Assembly (NCBI RefSeq): GCF_031010175.1
Contig: NZ_JAUAMB010000026.1
Span: 1 to 64,000, forward strand
DNA from: Halomonas sp. SpR1
Lineage (GTDB): Bacteria; Pseudomonadota; Gammaproteobacteria; Pseudomonadales; Halomonadaceae
Length of the DNA stretch: 64,000 nt
Reading direction: 5' to 3'
Shown here: positions 15,986 to 25,959 of the stretch, piece by piece
Numbering within the stretch: position 1 is the stretch's first letter
How the letters are laid out: each line of letters opens with the position of its first letter
Position numbers and translations under genes: made by a program
Notes under the pieces: model-generated
The model's input: only the letters and a program-made list of their open reading frames with translations
What the model was told of the DNA's origin: nothing
Database searches by the model: none

Positions 15986-17908
15986 ATGAGCATCTTTGAT
16001 CACGTTCAAGACCGTTTTTCCCGCGTTCAGCAAGAGGACATGAGCCTTGAGGAGTATTTGGCGCTTTGTCGCCGTGATCCGAAGGTTTATGCCAGCGCCG
16101 CCGAGCGCATGCTGGAAGCCATAGGCGAGCCTGAAGTGATCGACACGGCGAAAGACCCGCGTCTATCACGGATTTTTTCCAACAAAGTGATTCGCCGCTA
16201 CCCTGCCTTTGCCGAGTTTCACGGCATGGAGGAGGCCATTGAGCAGATCGTCTCCTACTTCCGCCATGCGGCCCAGGGGCTGGAAGAGCGCAAGCAGATT
16301 CTCTACCTGCTTGGCCCGGTGGGCGGTGGTAAATCGTCACTCGCCGAGCGTCTTAAACTGCTGATGGAACGGATTCCGTTTTATGCCATCAAGGGCTCGC
16401 CGGTCTACGAATCGCCGCTGGGCCTATTCTCCCCCGAAGAGGACGGCGAACTGCTGGAGAAAGAGTACGGCATTCCCCAGCGTTATTTGCGCAGCGTGAT
16501 GTCGCCATGGGCGGCGAAACGGCTGAAAGAGTATGGCGGTGATATCTCCCAGTTCCGGGTAGTGCGTTTGTACCCTTCACGGCTTAATCAGATCGCTATC
16601 TCCAAAACCGAGCCGGGGGATGAGAACAACCAGGATATCTCGTCACTAGTGGGTAAAGTCGATATTCGCCAGTTAGAGCTCTACTCCCAGGATGACCCGG
16701 ATGCCTATAGCTTCTCCGGCGGTTTATGCCGTGCAAACCAAGGGCTGATGGAGTTTGTGGAGATGTTTAAGGCGCCGATCAAGGTGCTGCACCCACTATT
16801 AACCGCCACCCAGGAGGGTAACTACAACCCCACTGAAGGTATGGGGGCGATTCCCTTTGATGGGGTAATTCTGGCCCACTCCAATGAGTCGGAATGGCAG
16901 GCGTTTCGCAACAATCGCAACAATGAAGCGTTCCTTGACCGGGTGTATATCGTCAAGGTGCCCTATTGCCTGCGGGTCACCGAAGAGATCAAGATCTATC
17001 AAAAACTGCTTGAGGACTCTTCGCTTAACGCCGCGCCCTGTGCACCGGATACGCTACGCATGCTGGCGCAGTTCTCAGTGCTGTCGCGGCTAAAAGCGCC
17101 AGAAAACTCGAATATCTACTCGAAAATGCGCGTCTACGACGGTGAAAACCTCAAGGACACCGACCCCCGCGCCAAGTCAATCCAGGAGTATCGCGATGCA
17201 GCGGGCGTCGACGAGGGCATGCAGGGGCTTTCCACCCGCTTTGCGTTCAAGATTCTCTCCAAGGTATTCAACTTCGATAGCACCGAGGTCGCCGCTAACC
17301 CGGTGCACCTGTTGTATGTGTTGGAGCAAGCATTGGAGCGTGAGCAGCTGCCGTCGGAAGTGTTTGAGCGCTACTTGGGCTTTATCAAAGAGTATATGGC
17401 GCCCCGCTATGTCGACTTTATCGGTAAGGAGATCCAGACCGCCTACCTCGAATCCTATAGCGAATATGGCCAGAATATCTTTGACCGCTATGTGACCTAC
17501 GCAGATTTCTGGATTCAGGATCAGGAGTACCGCGACCACGAAACCGGTGAGTTGCTAGACCGCCAGGCGCTCAACGAAGAGCTGGAGAAAATCGAGAAAC
17601 CGGCGGGAATTTCAAACCCCAAAGATTTCCGCCACGAGGTGGTCAACTTTGTGCTGCGGGCGCGGGCGCAAAACAACGGCATGAACCCAAGCTGGCAGTC
17701 CTATGAAAAGCTCAAAGGAGTGATCGAGCACAAAATGTTCGCCAATACCGAAGAGCTGTTGCCGGTGATTTCGTTCAATGCCAAGGCTTCCCGCTCGGAT
17801 CAGAAAAAGCACGAAGACTTTGTGGCGCGGATGGTCGAGCGCGGCTACACCGAAAAACAGGTGCGGTTGCTATCCGAGTGGTATCTGCGGGTACGCAAGT
17901 CCCAGTAA
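15986..17908 (+). CDS. yeaG: PrkA-family serine protein kinase (YeaG)
   Basis: A 640-residue PrkA protein. The AAA+ part carries Walker A GPVGGGKSSLAERL at about residues 112-125; the C-terminal part is the PrkA kinase-like domain. E. coli YeaG is 644 residues and is induced by nitrogen starvation and stationary phase; it is needed for persistence under stress, with its exact substrate unsettled (recent work on PrkA points to AAA+ protease activity). The ATG follows AGGAGAG. It leads the three-gene set yeaG-yeaH-ycgB with gaps of 37 and 45 bases, a conserved operon order. Confidence 0.95.
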   Translation: MSIFDHVQDRFSRVQQEDMSLEEYLALCRRDPKVYASAAERMLEAIGEPEVIDTAKDPRLSRIFSNKVIRRYPAFAEFHGMEEAIEQIVSYFRHAAQGLEERKQILYLLGPVGGGKSSLAERLKLLMERIPFYAIKGSPVYESPLGLFSPEEDGELLEKEYGIPQRYLRSVMSPWAAKRLKEYGGDISQFRVVRLYPSRLNQIAISKTEPGDENNQDISSLVGKVDIRQLELYSQDDPDAYSFSGGLCRANQGLMEFVEMFKAPIKVLHPLLTATQEGNYNPTEGMGAIPFDGVILAHSNESEWQAFRNNRNNEAFLDRVYIVKVPYCLRVTEEIKIYQKLLEDSSLNAAPCAPDTLRMLAQFSVLSRLKAPENSNIYSKMRVYDGENLKDTDPRAKSIQEYRDAAGVDEGMQGLSTRFAFKILSKVFNFDSTEVAANPVHLLYVLEQALEREQLPSEVFERYLGFIKEYMAPRYVDFIGKEIQTAYLESYSEYGQNIFDRYVTYADFWIQDQEYRDHETGELLDRQALNEELEKIEKPAGISNPKDFRHEVVNFVLRARAQNNGMNPSWQSYEKLKGVIEHKMFANTEELLPVISFNAKASRSDQKKHEDFVARMVERGYTEKQVRLLSEWYLRVRKSQ

Positions 17909-17945
17909 AGGGGGCGTGCTTAAGATAGGTGTCTAAGGAGGTCGT

Positions 17946-19232
17946 ATGACCTACTTTATTGATCGCAGGCCGAACGCGAAACATAAAAGCGCGGTGAACC
18001 GGCAACGCTTTTTGGAGCGCTACCGTAAGCATATCAAGCGCTCGGTGGAAGAAGCCGTTAACCGACGCTCGATTACCGATATGGAGCGCGGCGAGAAAGT
18101 CTCGATTCCGGCGAAGGATATTTCCGAGCCGGTCTTTCAGCATGGGCCGGGCGGTGCACGAAATATCGTTTCCCCCGGTAATAAAGAGTTTGTCGCCGGT
18201 GACAAAATCCGCCGCCCCAGTGGCCAGGGGGGCGGCAGTGGCGCAGGCGAGGGCGGCGCCTCTAACCAGGGCGAAGGCGTCGATGAGTTCGCCTTTACCC
18301 TTAGCCGTGAGGAGTTCTTGGAGTTTGTGTTTGACGGCTTAGAGTTGCCTCATTTGCAGCGCAAGCCGCTGAAGTCGCTGGAAGAGGTCAAAATGGTGCG
18401 GGCGGGTCTCTCCCGGGACGGCGTGCCGTCGCGGATTAGCATTACCCGTTCGATGCGGGAGGCCTATGCCCGGCGCATTGCCATGCGCGCGCCGATTAAG
18501 CGGGCGCTAAAAGAAGCGATTGATGCTTTGGAGGCCGAAGAGCGGAAGGATCCGGTACTGCGTAATCCAGCTCGTATCGCCGAGCTAAAAGCAGAAATTG
18601 AGCGCTTGGAGAAGCGTATTGCAGGCGTACCCTTTATTGACACCTATGACCTGCGCTACCACCAGCTAAGCGCACAGCCGCAGCCCTCCAATCAAGCGGT
18701 GATGTTTTGTGTCATGGATGTTTCCGGCTCGATGACCCAAAACCACAAGGATATTGCCAAGCGCTTCTTCCTGCTGCTCTATCTGTTCTTGGAGAAGCAC
18801 TACGAGAAAGTCGAGCTGGTCTTTGTTCGCCACCACACTGCCGCGCGGGAAGTGAGCGAAGAGGAGTTTTTCTACTCCCGGGAAACCGGCGGTACGATTG
18901 TTTCCAGTGCGCTGAACCTGGTGAATAGCATTATCGAAAAGCGCTATCCCGTGGGCCAATGGAACCTGTATGTGGCCCAGGCATCCGACGGTGACAACTG
19001 GGATGATGACTCGAATATCTGCCGCGACTTACTGGTCAAACAGCTAATGCCGCAGCTGCAGTACTACGCCTACGTTGAGATCACGCCCCACGACCATCAG
19101 TCGCTTTGGCATGAGTATGAGAGCGTGGTGAAAGAGTTCCCCGAACGCTTTGCCATGCGCCAGATTGTGGAGGCGGGCGATATTTATCCGGTCTTCCGTG
19201 AACTGTTTAAACGTCGCTTAAGCCAGTCCTAG
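17946..19232 (+). CDS. yeaH: YeaH-family VWA protein (DUF444)
   Basis: A 428-residue member of the YeaH/YhbH family, always found beside prkA. The N-terminus is basic ([20 protein letters not shown]), a glycine-rich linker lies at about residues 90-110, and the C-terminal half is a von Willebrand A domain with the metal-site motif [10 protein letters not shown] near residue 257. The VWA domain suggests a protein-binding partner of the YeaG ATPase, comparable to MoxR-VWA pairs. Length matches E. coli YeaH (427). AAGGAGG sits before the ATG. Confidence 0.94.
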   Translation: MTYFIDRRPNAKHKSAVNRQRFLERYRKHIKRSVEEAVNRRSITDMERGEKVSIPAKDISEPVFQHGPGGARNIVSPGNKEFVAGDKIRRPSGQGGGSGAGEGGASNQGEGVDEFAFTLSREEFLEFVFDGLELPHLQRKPLKSLEEVKMVRAGLSRDGVPSRISITRSMREAYARRIAMRAPIKRALKEAIDALEAEERKDPVLRNPARIAELKAEIERLEKRIAGVPFIDTYDLRYHQLSAQPQPSNQAVMFCVMDVSGSMTQNHKDIAKRFFLLLYLFLEKHYEKVELVFVRHHTAAREVSEEEFFYSRETGGTIVSSALNLVNSIIEKRYPVGQWNLYVAQASDGDNWDDDSNICRDLLVKQLMPQLQYYAYVEITPHDHQSLWHEYESVVKEFPERFAMRQIVEAGDIYPVFRELFKRRLSQS

Positions 19233-19277
19233 TGACCTTGTATAACAGGTTAGTGACCGTGTGCAGAGGAGTAGGCT

Positions 19278-20846
19278 ATGAGTGCGACCCGCAAGCGTAA
19301 GCCGATTGCTACTGGCTCCGATTGGAACTTCAGCGTACTGGAGCGTTTTGATGCGGAGCTGGCCAGGCTCGCCGATGAGTATCGGCTGGATACCTATCCC
19401 AACCAGATAGAAGTGATCACCACCGAGCAGATGATGGACGCCTACGCCAGTGTGGGTATGCCAGTGGGCTACCACCACTGGTCATTTGGCAAGCAGTTTT
19501 TAGCTGTTGAGGGAGCATACAAGCGCGGCCAGATGGGCTTGGCCTATGAGCTGGTAATCAATTCTGACCCCTGCATCGCCTATCTAATGGAGGAGAATAC
19601 GCTGATGATGCAGGTGTTGGTGATGGCCCACGCCTGCTACGGCCACAACTCCTTCTTTAAGGGTAACTACCTCTTCCGTACTTGGACCGACGCTTCTTCA
19701 ATTGTTGATTACTTAGTTTTTGCGCGCAAATATATTGCCCAGTGTGAAGAGCGCCACGGCGTACAGGCCGTGGAGCAGTTACTGGATGCTTGCCATGCGC
19801 TGCAAAACTACGGGGTAGACCGTTACAAGCGCCCCTCGCCGATCTCTGCCGAAGAGGAAGCGAAGCGCCAGGAGGAGCGGGAAAGCTACCTGCAAACCCA
19901 GGTGAACCTGCTGTGGCGAACGATTCCCGATAACGCTGAGGGTGGCGAACGGCTGCCGGGCAGTCTGTCGCCTGAAGAAGATGACCCGCTGGGGCTACAT
20001 AGCGGTGGTCATTACCCACCCGAACCGCAGGAGAACCTGCTCTACTTTATTGAAAAAAATGCCCCGCTGTTGGCGCCATGGCAGCGCGAGATCGTGCGAA
20101 TTGTCCGTAAGCTGGCGCAGTATTTTTACCCTCAGCGGCAAACCCAGGTGATGAACGAGGGCTGGGCGTGCTTCTGGCACTACACGCTGATGAACCGTCT
20201 CTACGACGATGGCAATGTCGATGAAGGGCTAATGCTGGAGTTTTTGCAGTCTCACGCCGCGGTTATTAATCAACCTGATTTTGATAATCCCCACTTCAGT
20301 GGAATTAACCCTTATGCACTTGGCTTCGCGATTTTTATGGACATTAAGCGTATCTGTGAAGCACCCACCGATGAGGATCGTGAGTGGTTTCCTGATATAG
20401 CGGGCACGCCGTGGCGGGAAACCCTGGAGTTTGCGATGCGCAACTTCAAGGATGAGTCGTTTATTCAGCAGTTTTTATCGCCGAAGGTGATGCGCGACCA
20501 TAAGCTGTTTTTGGTCGTGGATGATGATCAGGCGGAGACCCTTGAGGTCGCAGCGATTCATAACGAACAGGGCTATCGGCAGGTGCGCGAGGCGCTGGCC
20601 ACCCAGTACGCGCTCTCTGTCCGTGAACCCAATATTCAGGTGGTCGAAGCCGCCATTCGCGGTGATCGTTCTTTGACCCTGCATCATGTCCAGGATAGCC
20701 GCCGTCCTTTGGGGCGTAGCGTTTATCCCGTTATTCGTCATCTGCAGCAGCTATGGGGATTTCCCGTTCATCTCGTCTCTTTGCAAGAGGGGCGGGTAAC
20801 GCGGCGTTTTCACTGGCCGGTAGAGGATGAAAGCCCGGCTTCTTAG
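19278..20846 (+). CDS. ycgB: SpoVR-family protein (YcgB)
   Basis: A 522-residue homologue of E. coli YcgB and Bacillus SpoVR. Typical blocks are PVGYHHWSFGKQF, ELVINSDPCIAYLMEEN, HACYGHNSFFKGNYLF and MNEGWACFWHYTLMNRLYD. The conserved histidines and glutamates in these blocks suggest a metal site, but the activity is unknown. SpoVR genes regularly accompany prkA and yeaH, and here it is the third gene of that operon. GAGGAG precedes the ATG, and a strong terminator follows the gene. Confidence 0.94.
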   Translation: MSATRKRKPIATGSDWNFSVLERFDAELARLADEYRLDTYPNQIEVITTEQMMDAYASVGMPVGYHHWSFGKQFLAVEGAYKRGQMGLAYELVINSDPCIAYLMEENTLMMQVLVMAHACYGHNSFFKGNYLFRTWTDASSIVDYLVFARKYIAQCEERHGVQAVEQLLDACHALQNYGVDRYKRPSPISAEEEAKRQEERESYLQTQVNLLWRTIPDNAEGGERLPGSLSPEEDDPLGLHSGGHYPPEPQENLLYFIEKNAPLLAPWQREIVRIVRKLAQYFYPQRQTQVMNEGWACFWHYTLMNRLYDDGNVDEGLMLEFLQSHAAVINQPDFDNPHFSGINPYALGFAIFMDIKRICEAPTDEDREWFPDIAGTPWRETLEFAMRNFKDESFIQQFLSPKVMRDHKLFLVVDDDQAETLEVAAIHNEQGYRQVREALATQYALSVREPNIQVVEAAIRGDRSLTLHHVQDSRRPLGRSVYPVIRHLQQLWGFPVHLVSLQEGRVTRRFHWPVEDESPAS

Positions 20847-20869
20847 CCGTTAGCGTGTCTTAAACAAAA

Positions 20870-20894
20870 CTACCCCGCTCAAAAGGCGGGGTAG
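20870..20894. terminator. Bidirectional terminator between ycgB and the HiPIP gene
   Basis: CTACCCCGC-TCAAAAG-GCGGGGTAG is a 9-base-pair GC-rich stem lying between two convergent genes, usable from both sides. Confidence 0.75.
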
Positions 20895-20926
20895 AGGTGC
20901 TTATACGGCTATCAACTTTTAAACGC

Positions 20927-21241
20927 TTAAGCTTGGGCAGTCCAGGATTGGCACCAGCCAGCGGGCGCTACGCTATTCTCCGGAAATAGCTGGCAACCCT
21001 CGTTGTCTGCTTTGAAGAACATGCAGTTATCGCAGCGTTCGCCCTCCTCATACGCAGGGTGATCGCTAGCTTCACTGGCGTCTTCCACGTAGTTCAGCGC
21101 TTGGGCATTGCTTGAGGCAGGATCAAGACGTGGCAGCTCTTGGGCGAAAGCATTTTTAGACAGAATGCCAGCTCCCAGTGGAAGGGCCGCAAGGCCCAGC
21201 ATGCTGTTGCGCATAAAGTCACGACGGCTCTTATTAGCCAT
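20927..21241 (-). CDS. High-potential iron-sulfur protein (HiPIP), Tat-exported
   Basis: A 104-residue precursor. The N-terminus has a twin-arginine signal (SRRDFMRNSM) and hydrophobic stretch ending at AFAQ (about residues 31-34). The mature part has the four cluster ligands at C70, C73, C83 and C97 in the HiPIP order, with the family aromatic residues near the end (GWCQSW). HiPIPs carry electrons in the periplasm to terminal oxidases or reaction centres; here an oxidase is likely since no photosystem is present in the window. It is monocistronic, convergent with ycgB. Confidence 0.93.
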   Translation of the reverse strand: MANKSRRDFMRNSMLGLAALPLGAGILSKNAFAQELPRLDPASSNAQALNYVEDASEASDHPAYEEGERCDNCMFFKADNEGCQLFPENSVAPAGWCQSWTAQA

Positions 21242-21527
21242 GATTACTCCTTATCTTCACGGTCTGACGTTTGGTCACGTTATCGGGTGGTTTTCCACCT
21301 CTTTATGCTCCGAATAATCTTATAAGCCGGAGCTCTATTGCTGCATCTTTAAATCCGATACTTCAACTACATGCTAGCGGATGTACAAGGGTTGTGCGAA
21401 TACTGCTGCCGGTATAGCGACAATTGGTCACGCTGCTGCTGGGTGCTGCGTTCGCTTCCCCGTCGCTGCTATACTCTGCGCAGCTTTGACATTACTTTTT
21501 ATGACCATTTTTTCTAAGGGGCGTGCC

Positions 21528-21803
21528 ATGCAAAACGCAGTCATTTTAATCAATACCGATAAAGGCCAAGTTAAGGCCGTGGCCGAGCGTCTGGCCGATG
21601 TAGAGGGCATTAGCGAAGTTTACTCCACCTGTGGCCGTTATGATCTCGTGGCGATTGCCCGCACCCGTGATTTTGAAAGTTTGGCCGAATTGGTGACGGA
21701 GCGCTTGAATGCCGTGGAAGGCATCAGCGATACAGAGACCCTGAATGCCATGCAGGTTCACTCACGCCACGATCTTGAAACCATGTTCTCTCTGGGGTGG
21801 TAA
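21528..21803 (+). CDS. Stand-alone Lrp/AsnC ligand-binding (RAM) domain protein
   Basis: A 91-residue protein consisting only of the ligand-binding half of Lrp/AsnC regulators, with no DNA-binding helix-turn-helix. It reads MQNAVILINTDKGQV, then VEGISEVYSTCGRYDLVAI and LNAVEGISDTETL. Such proteins form oligomers and bind amino acids, and may modulate full-length Lrp proteins. I chose the ATG at 21528, where homology begins and GGGG lies upstream; the frame is open 49 codons earlier but that part is not conserved-looking. Confidence 0.85.
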   Translation: MQNAVILINTDKGQVKAVAERLADVEGISEVYSTCGRYDLVAIARTRDFESLAELVTERLNAVEGISDTETLNAMQVHSRHDLETMFSLGW

Positions 21804-21895
21804 CGTGTTGCTGGTTGGATAATCCGCAAAACGCCCACTAGCGTATTAAAAAAAGCCAAAGCGCTAAATAAGCATTTAAAAAAGGGGAAAGTCTG

Positions 21896-22756
21896 TTGGG
21901 CACATCGCTTTTGAGCTGGCGTCGGCAGGGGCGACGCCTAGGCATTGCCGTGCTGTTTGTGGTGGTCGGGACAGGGCTGTGGGAGTTTCAGGAGCGCCAG
22001 CATAAAGATGCCTACACCTGGATGGGAGTGCCCACTTGGGAGGCGTTTCGCCCTACCACGATGCACCGGGTGTTGCGCAATGATGGCTACTTGGTGGGCT
22101 GGTCCGATGTACGGGTTAATCCGCTATGGGTCAGCTATCAGGTTGCAGCAGTCGATGATTCGAGCATTGGCCCACGGCCAAATTTTCAAGCTGATTGGCG
22201 CACGCTATGGCCGGTGGGTACCGACAGCTACGCCGGTAGCGGCTATGATCGAGGCCATATGGCACCCAATTATGCGATTGCCGCCGTGCATGGTCGCAGT
22301 GCCCAGGTTGATACCTTCCTAATGAGCAATATGACCCCCCAGCGGCCCAACCTGAACCGACAGCTCTGGCAGCGGTTGGAAGAGGCGGTCATGGATCACT
22401 TCGCACCGCGTTTTGATCGCTTGCAGGTGATCACCGGGCCGGTGTTTCCTGAACACTTTATGGATAACGTGTTTAATCGCGTGGGTTGGGTAGAAGTCCC
22501 CGAGGCGTTTTATAAGATTATCGTCGCCCCCCATAGTGATGCACCCTTAGCGCTGGCGTTTATTATGCCCCAGGACGTGCGCGGCAATGAGCCACTGGAT
22601 GATTACCTGGTGACTATCGATGAAATTGAGGCCCGTACAGGGCTTAACTTCTTCCCAGACCTGAAACCACAGCTTGAGGCTGTACTGGAAGGTGAGTTAC
22701 GTATACAAGGATGGGCGCTTGAGAAAGTAGCGAAGCGGCCGGGGCGTTATCAATAG
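21896..22756 (+). CDS. DNA/RNA non-specific endonuclease (NUC1 family), membrane-anchored
   Basis: A 286-residue nuclease. A hydrophobic helix at residues about 16-31 (LGIAVLFVVVGTGLW) acts as an anchor or uncleaved signal, placing the enzyme on the periplasmic side. The catalytic block YDRGHMAPN (about residues 117-125) and the metal-binding asparagine region SNMTPQRPNLNR match the beta-beta-alpha-metal NUC family. It may degrade extracellular nucleic acid for nutrition or act on incoming DNA. The start is a TTG preceded by AAAGGGGAAAG. Substrate preference cannot be read. Confidence 0.9.
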   Translation: MGTSLLSWRRQGRRLGIAVLFVVVGTGLWEFQERQHKDAYTWMGVPTWEAFRPTTMHRVLRNDGYLVGWSDVRVNPLWVSYQVAAVDDSSIGPRPNFQADWRTLWPVGTDSYAGSGYDRGHMAPNYAIAAVHGRSAQVDTFLMSNMTPQRPNLNRQLWQRLEEAVMDHFAPRFDRLQVITGPVFPEHFMDNVFNRVGWVEVPEAFYKIIVAPHSDAPLALAFIMPQDVRGNEPLDDYLVTIDEIEARTGLNFFPDLKPQLEAVLEGELRIQGWALEKVAKRPGRYQ

Positions 22757-22900
22757 TAGTTTAAGTACTAAGCGGCTGTGTTGGCGTAAATTATGAGGAA
22801 AGAAAAAGAGATGTATATGCGATAAGGGAGGGAGCTGGGCTAAAGCGAGTCGAGAGCATAGGAGGAGTATACAATGATGCGGACTGGCCCATATAACTCA

Positions 22901-22987
22901 TGGTGCCCAGGAGAGGACTTGAACCTCCACGTCCATACGGACACTAGCACCTGAAGCTAGCGCGTCTACCAATTCCGCCACCTGGGC
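22901..22987 (-). tRNA. tRNA-Leu (CAG), copy 3 in transcription order
   Basis: Read on the minus strand, the 87 bases fold as a class II tRNA with acceptor arms GCCCAGG/CCTGGGC, a long variable arm and encoded CCA. The anticodon stem CTAGC/GCTAG encloses TTCAGGT, giving anticodon CAG for CUG codons. Confidence 0.96.
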
Positions 22988-23056
22988 GCATCATTTACAG
23001 CTTAGTCATTTACAACCTAGTCAGTACCAACTGACTTTTTACCGTTTGTGTTCGTA

Positions 23057-23143
23057 TGGTGCCCAGGAGAGGACTTGAACCTCCACGTCCATACAGACAC
23101 TAGCACCTGAAGCTAGCGCGTCTACCAATTCCGCCACCTGGGC
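23057..23143 (-). tRNA. tRNA-Leu (CAG), copy 2
   Basis: Nearly identical to the copy at 22901: same acceptor stem and anticodon CAG, encoded CCA. It differs by one base in the variable arm (TCTGTATGGA against TCCGTATGGA), turning a G-C pair into a G-U pair. Confidence 0.96.
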
Positions 23144-23203
23144 GAACACAAACCTTGCCTAGCACCTATACTGCTTATACCAATAGATAGCATAAAAGCA
23201 GTT

Positions 23204-23290
23204 TGGTGCCCAGAAGAGGACTTGAACCTCCACGTCCATACGGACACTAGCACCTGAAGCTAGCGCGTCTACCAATTCCGCCATCTGGGC
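23204..23290 (-). tRNA. tRNA-Leu (CAG), copy 1
   Basis: Third copy of the same tRNA, nearest the promoter. The acceptor stem is GCCCAGA/TCTGGGC, so base pair 7-66 is A-U where the other copies have G-C. Both partners changed, which keeps the stem intact. Encoded CCA, anticodon CAG. Confidence 0.96.
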
Positions 23291-23301
23291 AAGTGGCGCG
23301 T

Positions 23302-23329
23302 ATAATACCGGGGTGATGGTTAAATGCAA
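23302..23329 (-). promoter_or_regulatory. Promoter of the tRNA-Leu cluster
   Basis: On the minus strand TTGCAT (23324-23329) and TATTAT (23302-23307) are separated by 16 bases. The expected start of transcription is about five bases before the first tRNA, so it probably drives all three tRNAs. Confidence 0.6.
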
Positions 23330-23382
23330 GACCCCTTAAGCGCTTTTTATAAAGCAAATTGGCTAAACAACGGCTAAGACGG

Positions 23383-23411
23383 TTGGGTGATTGAACGTGC
23401 AGCGCTATACT
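23383..23411 (+). promoter_or_regulatory. Promoter candidate for rnr-rlmB
   Basis: TTGGGT (23383-23388) and TATACT (23406-23411) are 17 bases apart, about 130 bases before the rnr start. Confidence 0.5.
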
Positions 23412-23539
23412 GCGCCTATGACTAAACAAAACACTATTCATTTCAGCCTCTCAAGCGCTGAAGTATCCAGCCCGCAACGCACCGCGTTTGCGCCTTTTTT
23501 ATGCCTCTCGCAAATGACGCCATCAAGGAAGTTGCTCGT

Positions 23540-25957
23540 ATGAAGTATTGGACGTTAAGTGATGATCCCCACGCCGAGCGCGAGGCGCATAAATATGGTA
23601 ACCCTGCGCCGAGTCGGGAGTATCTGCTTGCCGCTCTAGAGAGCTATGGCAAGCCGATTAGCCACGAAAATATGAGTCGCATGCTGGGGCTGGAAGACGA
23701 AGAACTAATAGAAGCCGTTAGGCGCCGGTTGGCAGCCATGGAGCGTGACGGCCAAGTGCTACGCGATCGCCGTGGCGCCTATGCACTAATCGATAAGCTT
23801 GACCTGATTAAAGGCAAGGTGCTTGGGCACCGTGACGGCTTCGGTTTTCTGCTCCGCGATGATGGCAAAAAGCCAGACTTGGTATTGCCGCCACGCCAAA
23901 TGCGCCGGGTGTTCCATGGCGACCACGTGCTGGCGCGTGTCAGCGGCCGTGATCGTCGCGGTCGTGATGAAGCCACTATTGCCGATGTTATTGCGCGCAA
24001 CACCCAGACAATGGTCGGTGTTTATCGCAGTAATACCCCTGAGTTTGGCATTCTGATACCGGAAAATCCGCGTATTACCCAGGAAGTGATTATTCCCCAT
24101 AGTGCCACCGGTGGCGCTAAAGATGGTCAGGTCATTTCGGCCAAAATCGTTCAGCAACCGGCGACTCGGATTCAGCCCGTGGGTGAAGTGATCGAAGTGC
24201 TGGGCGATCGTATGGATCCCGGTATGGAAATTGATATTGCGATTCGCAGTTACGATATCCCCGCTGAATTCCCTCCTGAAGTACTCGATCAAATTGCCGG
24301 TATTTCAGCAGAAGTGCTGGAAGAGGATAAACAGCATCGAGTCGACCTGCGTGATGTGCCGCTGGTCACTATTGACGATGAGTCTGCCAAAGACTTTGAC
24401 GATGCGGTGTGTGCCTGGAAAACCAAATCCGGTAGTTGGAAGCTGCTCGTCGCCATTGCGGATGTTTCCCACTATGTGCGTCCCGGTACGCCGCTGGACG
24501 ATGAAGGCCGTACCCGGGGTAACTCGGTCTACTTCCCTGGCCAAGTCGTTCCCATGTTGCCAGAGCTACTGTCCAACGGGCTCTGCTCGCTGAATCCTCA
24601 CGTGGATCGCCTGGTGCTGGTATGTGAGATGAATATCTCGCAAACCGGGGCGATTAGCCGCTACCGCTTCTACGAAGCCGTCATGAACTCCCACGCTCGC
24701 CTGACCTATAACAAGGTGGCCGCGATTCTTGATGAAGAGAGCGAAGAGGGTGAGGCGCTGCGGGCAGAACACAGCGAGCTAGTGAAGCCGCTGAAGAACC
24801 TGGAAGAGCTTTACTATTTATTGCGCGAAGCGCGTGCTGAGCGTGGTGCGATTGATTTTGATACTACTGAAACGGCGATCATCTTTAACGATGAGCGTAA
24901 AATCGAAAAAATCGTTCCACGTAGCCGTAACAATGCACACAAGTTAATTGAAGAGTGCATGCTGGCGGCCAACGTGGCGACTGCGCGCTTCCTGGATAAG
25001 CACGATTTGCCGGCACTCTACCGGATTCATGAGCGGCCTACTCCAGAGCGTCTCGACAAGCTGCGCCTGTTCTTGAATGAGCTGGGGCTTTCCGTTGGCG
25101 GCGGCGATATGCCGACGCCGCAGGATTATCAAGCGCTGCGTGAGGCGATTGCCGACCGTCCTGATTTCGATATCATCCAGACGGTCATGCTGCGCTCGAT
25201 GAATCAGGCGGTCTACTCGCCACAGAACGAAGGTCACTTTGGCCTGGCTTATCAGGCCTACGCCCACTTTACTTCGCCGATTCGCCGCTATCCTGATCTG
25301 TTGGTGCACCGCGCTATTCGCTCGGTGATCCGCGGCCCGCGCCAGACCAATACGGTTCTGCGCGTAGAAGGTGCACCGGTTGAGCCGCCTAGCAAGTGGT
25401 GTCCGTATACCTTCGAGCAGATGCTTGAGTTGGGCGAACACTGCTCAATGACCGAGCGCCGCGCCGATGAGGCTACCCGCGATGTAGAGAGTTGGCTGAA
25501 GTGTGAGTTTATGTCCGACAAGCTCGGCGAGACCTTCGAAGGTACCATCGCGTCGGTCACTCAGTTTGGCCTGTTTGTTCGTCTTGATGAATTCTTCGTG
25601 GAAGGCCTGGTACATGTGACATCGCTGCCTTCGGACTACTACCACTACGAAGCTGAAAAGCACCGCCTGAAAGGTGAGCGCACCGGCACGACCTACCGCT
25701 TAGGCGATGGCCTTACCGTTCAGGTGGCGCGTGTCGATATGGATGACCGTAAGATTGACTTCGGTCTGAATGATGAGAAGCCGCGCCCGCGCCGTCAGCC
25801 GCGTAAGAGTCGCGGTGGGGAAGAGGGCACCGGTGCTAAAAAAGATAGTGCCAAAGCTGCTGGGGACAAGAAATCCAATAGCGAGAAGCCCGCCACGCGT
25901 CGTGGCCCCCGGCGCACCCGTAATGGCCCGCGCAAACCATCACCGAATAAGGGTTGA
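23540..25957 (+). CDS. rnr: Ribonuclease R
   Basis: An 805-residue 3'-5' exoribonuclease (E. coli RNase R 813) that degrades structured RNA and takes part in trans-translation quality control. The N-terminal helix-turn-helix spans about residues 20-85, cold-shock domains about 85-240, and the RNB catalytic domain follows with the metal-binding aspartates in VTIDDESAKDFDDAV. Then an S1 domain (GTIASVTQFGLFVRLDEFFVEG) and a basic tail rich in Arg and Lys. I chose the ATG at 23540 (MKYWTLSDDP) with AAGGA ten bases upstream. It is followed directly by rlmB, a common pairing. Confidence 0.96.
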   Translation: MKYWTLSDDPHAEREAHKYGNPAPSREYLLAALESYGKPISHENMSRMLGLEDEELIEAVRRRLAAMERDGQVLRDRRGAYALIDKLDLIKGKVLGHRDGFGFLLRDDGKKPDLVLPPRQMRRVFHGDHVLARVSGRDRRGRDEATIADVIARNTQTMVGVYRSNTPEFGILIPENPRITQEVIIPHSATGGAKDGQVISAKIVQQPATRIQPVGEVIEVLGDRMDPGMEIDIAIRSYDIPAEFPPEVLDQIAGISAEVLEEDKQHRVDLRDVPLVTIDDESAKDFDDAVCAWKTKSGSWKLLVAIADVSHYVRPGTPLDDEGRTRGNSVYFPGQVVPMLPELLSNGLCSLNPHVDRLVLVCEMNISQTGAISRYRFYEAVMNSHARLTYNKVAAILDEESEEGEALRAEHSELVKPLKNLEELYYLLREARAERGAIDFDTTETAIIFNDERKIEKIVPRSRNNAHKLIEECMLAANVATARFLDKHDLPALYRIHERPTPERLDKLRLFLNELGLSVGGGDMPTPQDYQALREAIADRPDFDIIQTVMLRSMNQAVYSPQNEGHFGLAYQAYAHFTSPIRRYPDLLVHRAIRSVIRGPRQTNTVLRVEGAPVEPPSKWCPYTFEQMLELGEHCSMTERRADEATRDVESWLKCEFMSDKLGETFEGTIASVTQFGLFVRLDEFFVEGLVHVTSLPSDYYHYEAEKHRLKGERTGTTYRLGDGLTVQVARVDMDDRKIDFGLNDEKPRPRRQPRKSRGGEEGTGAKKDSAKAAGDKKSNSEKPATRRGPRRTRNGPRKPSPNKG

Positions 25958-25959
25958 GC

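Noticed and set aside
23247..23441. 64-codon minus-strand frame at the tRNA-Leu cluster.
   Set aside because: Overlaps a tRNA gene and its promoter; a by-product of the tRNA sequence.
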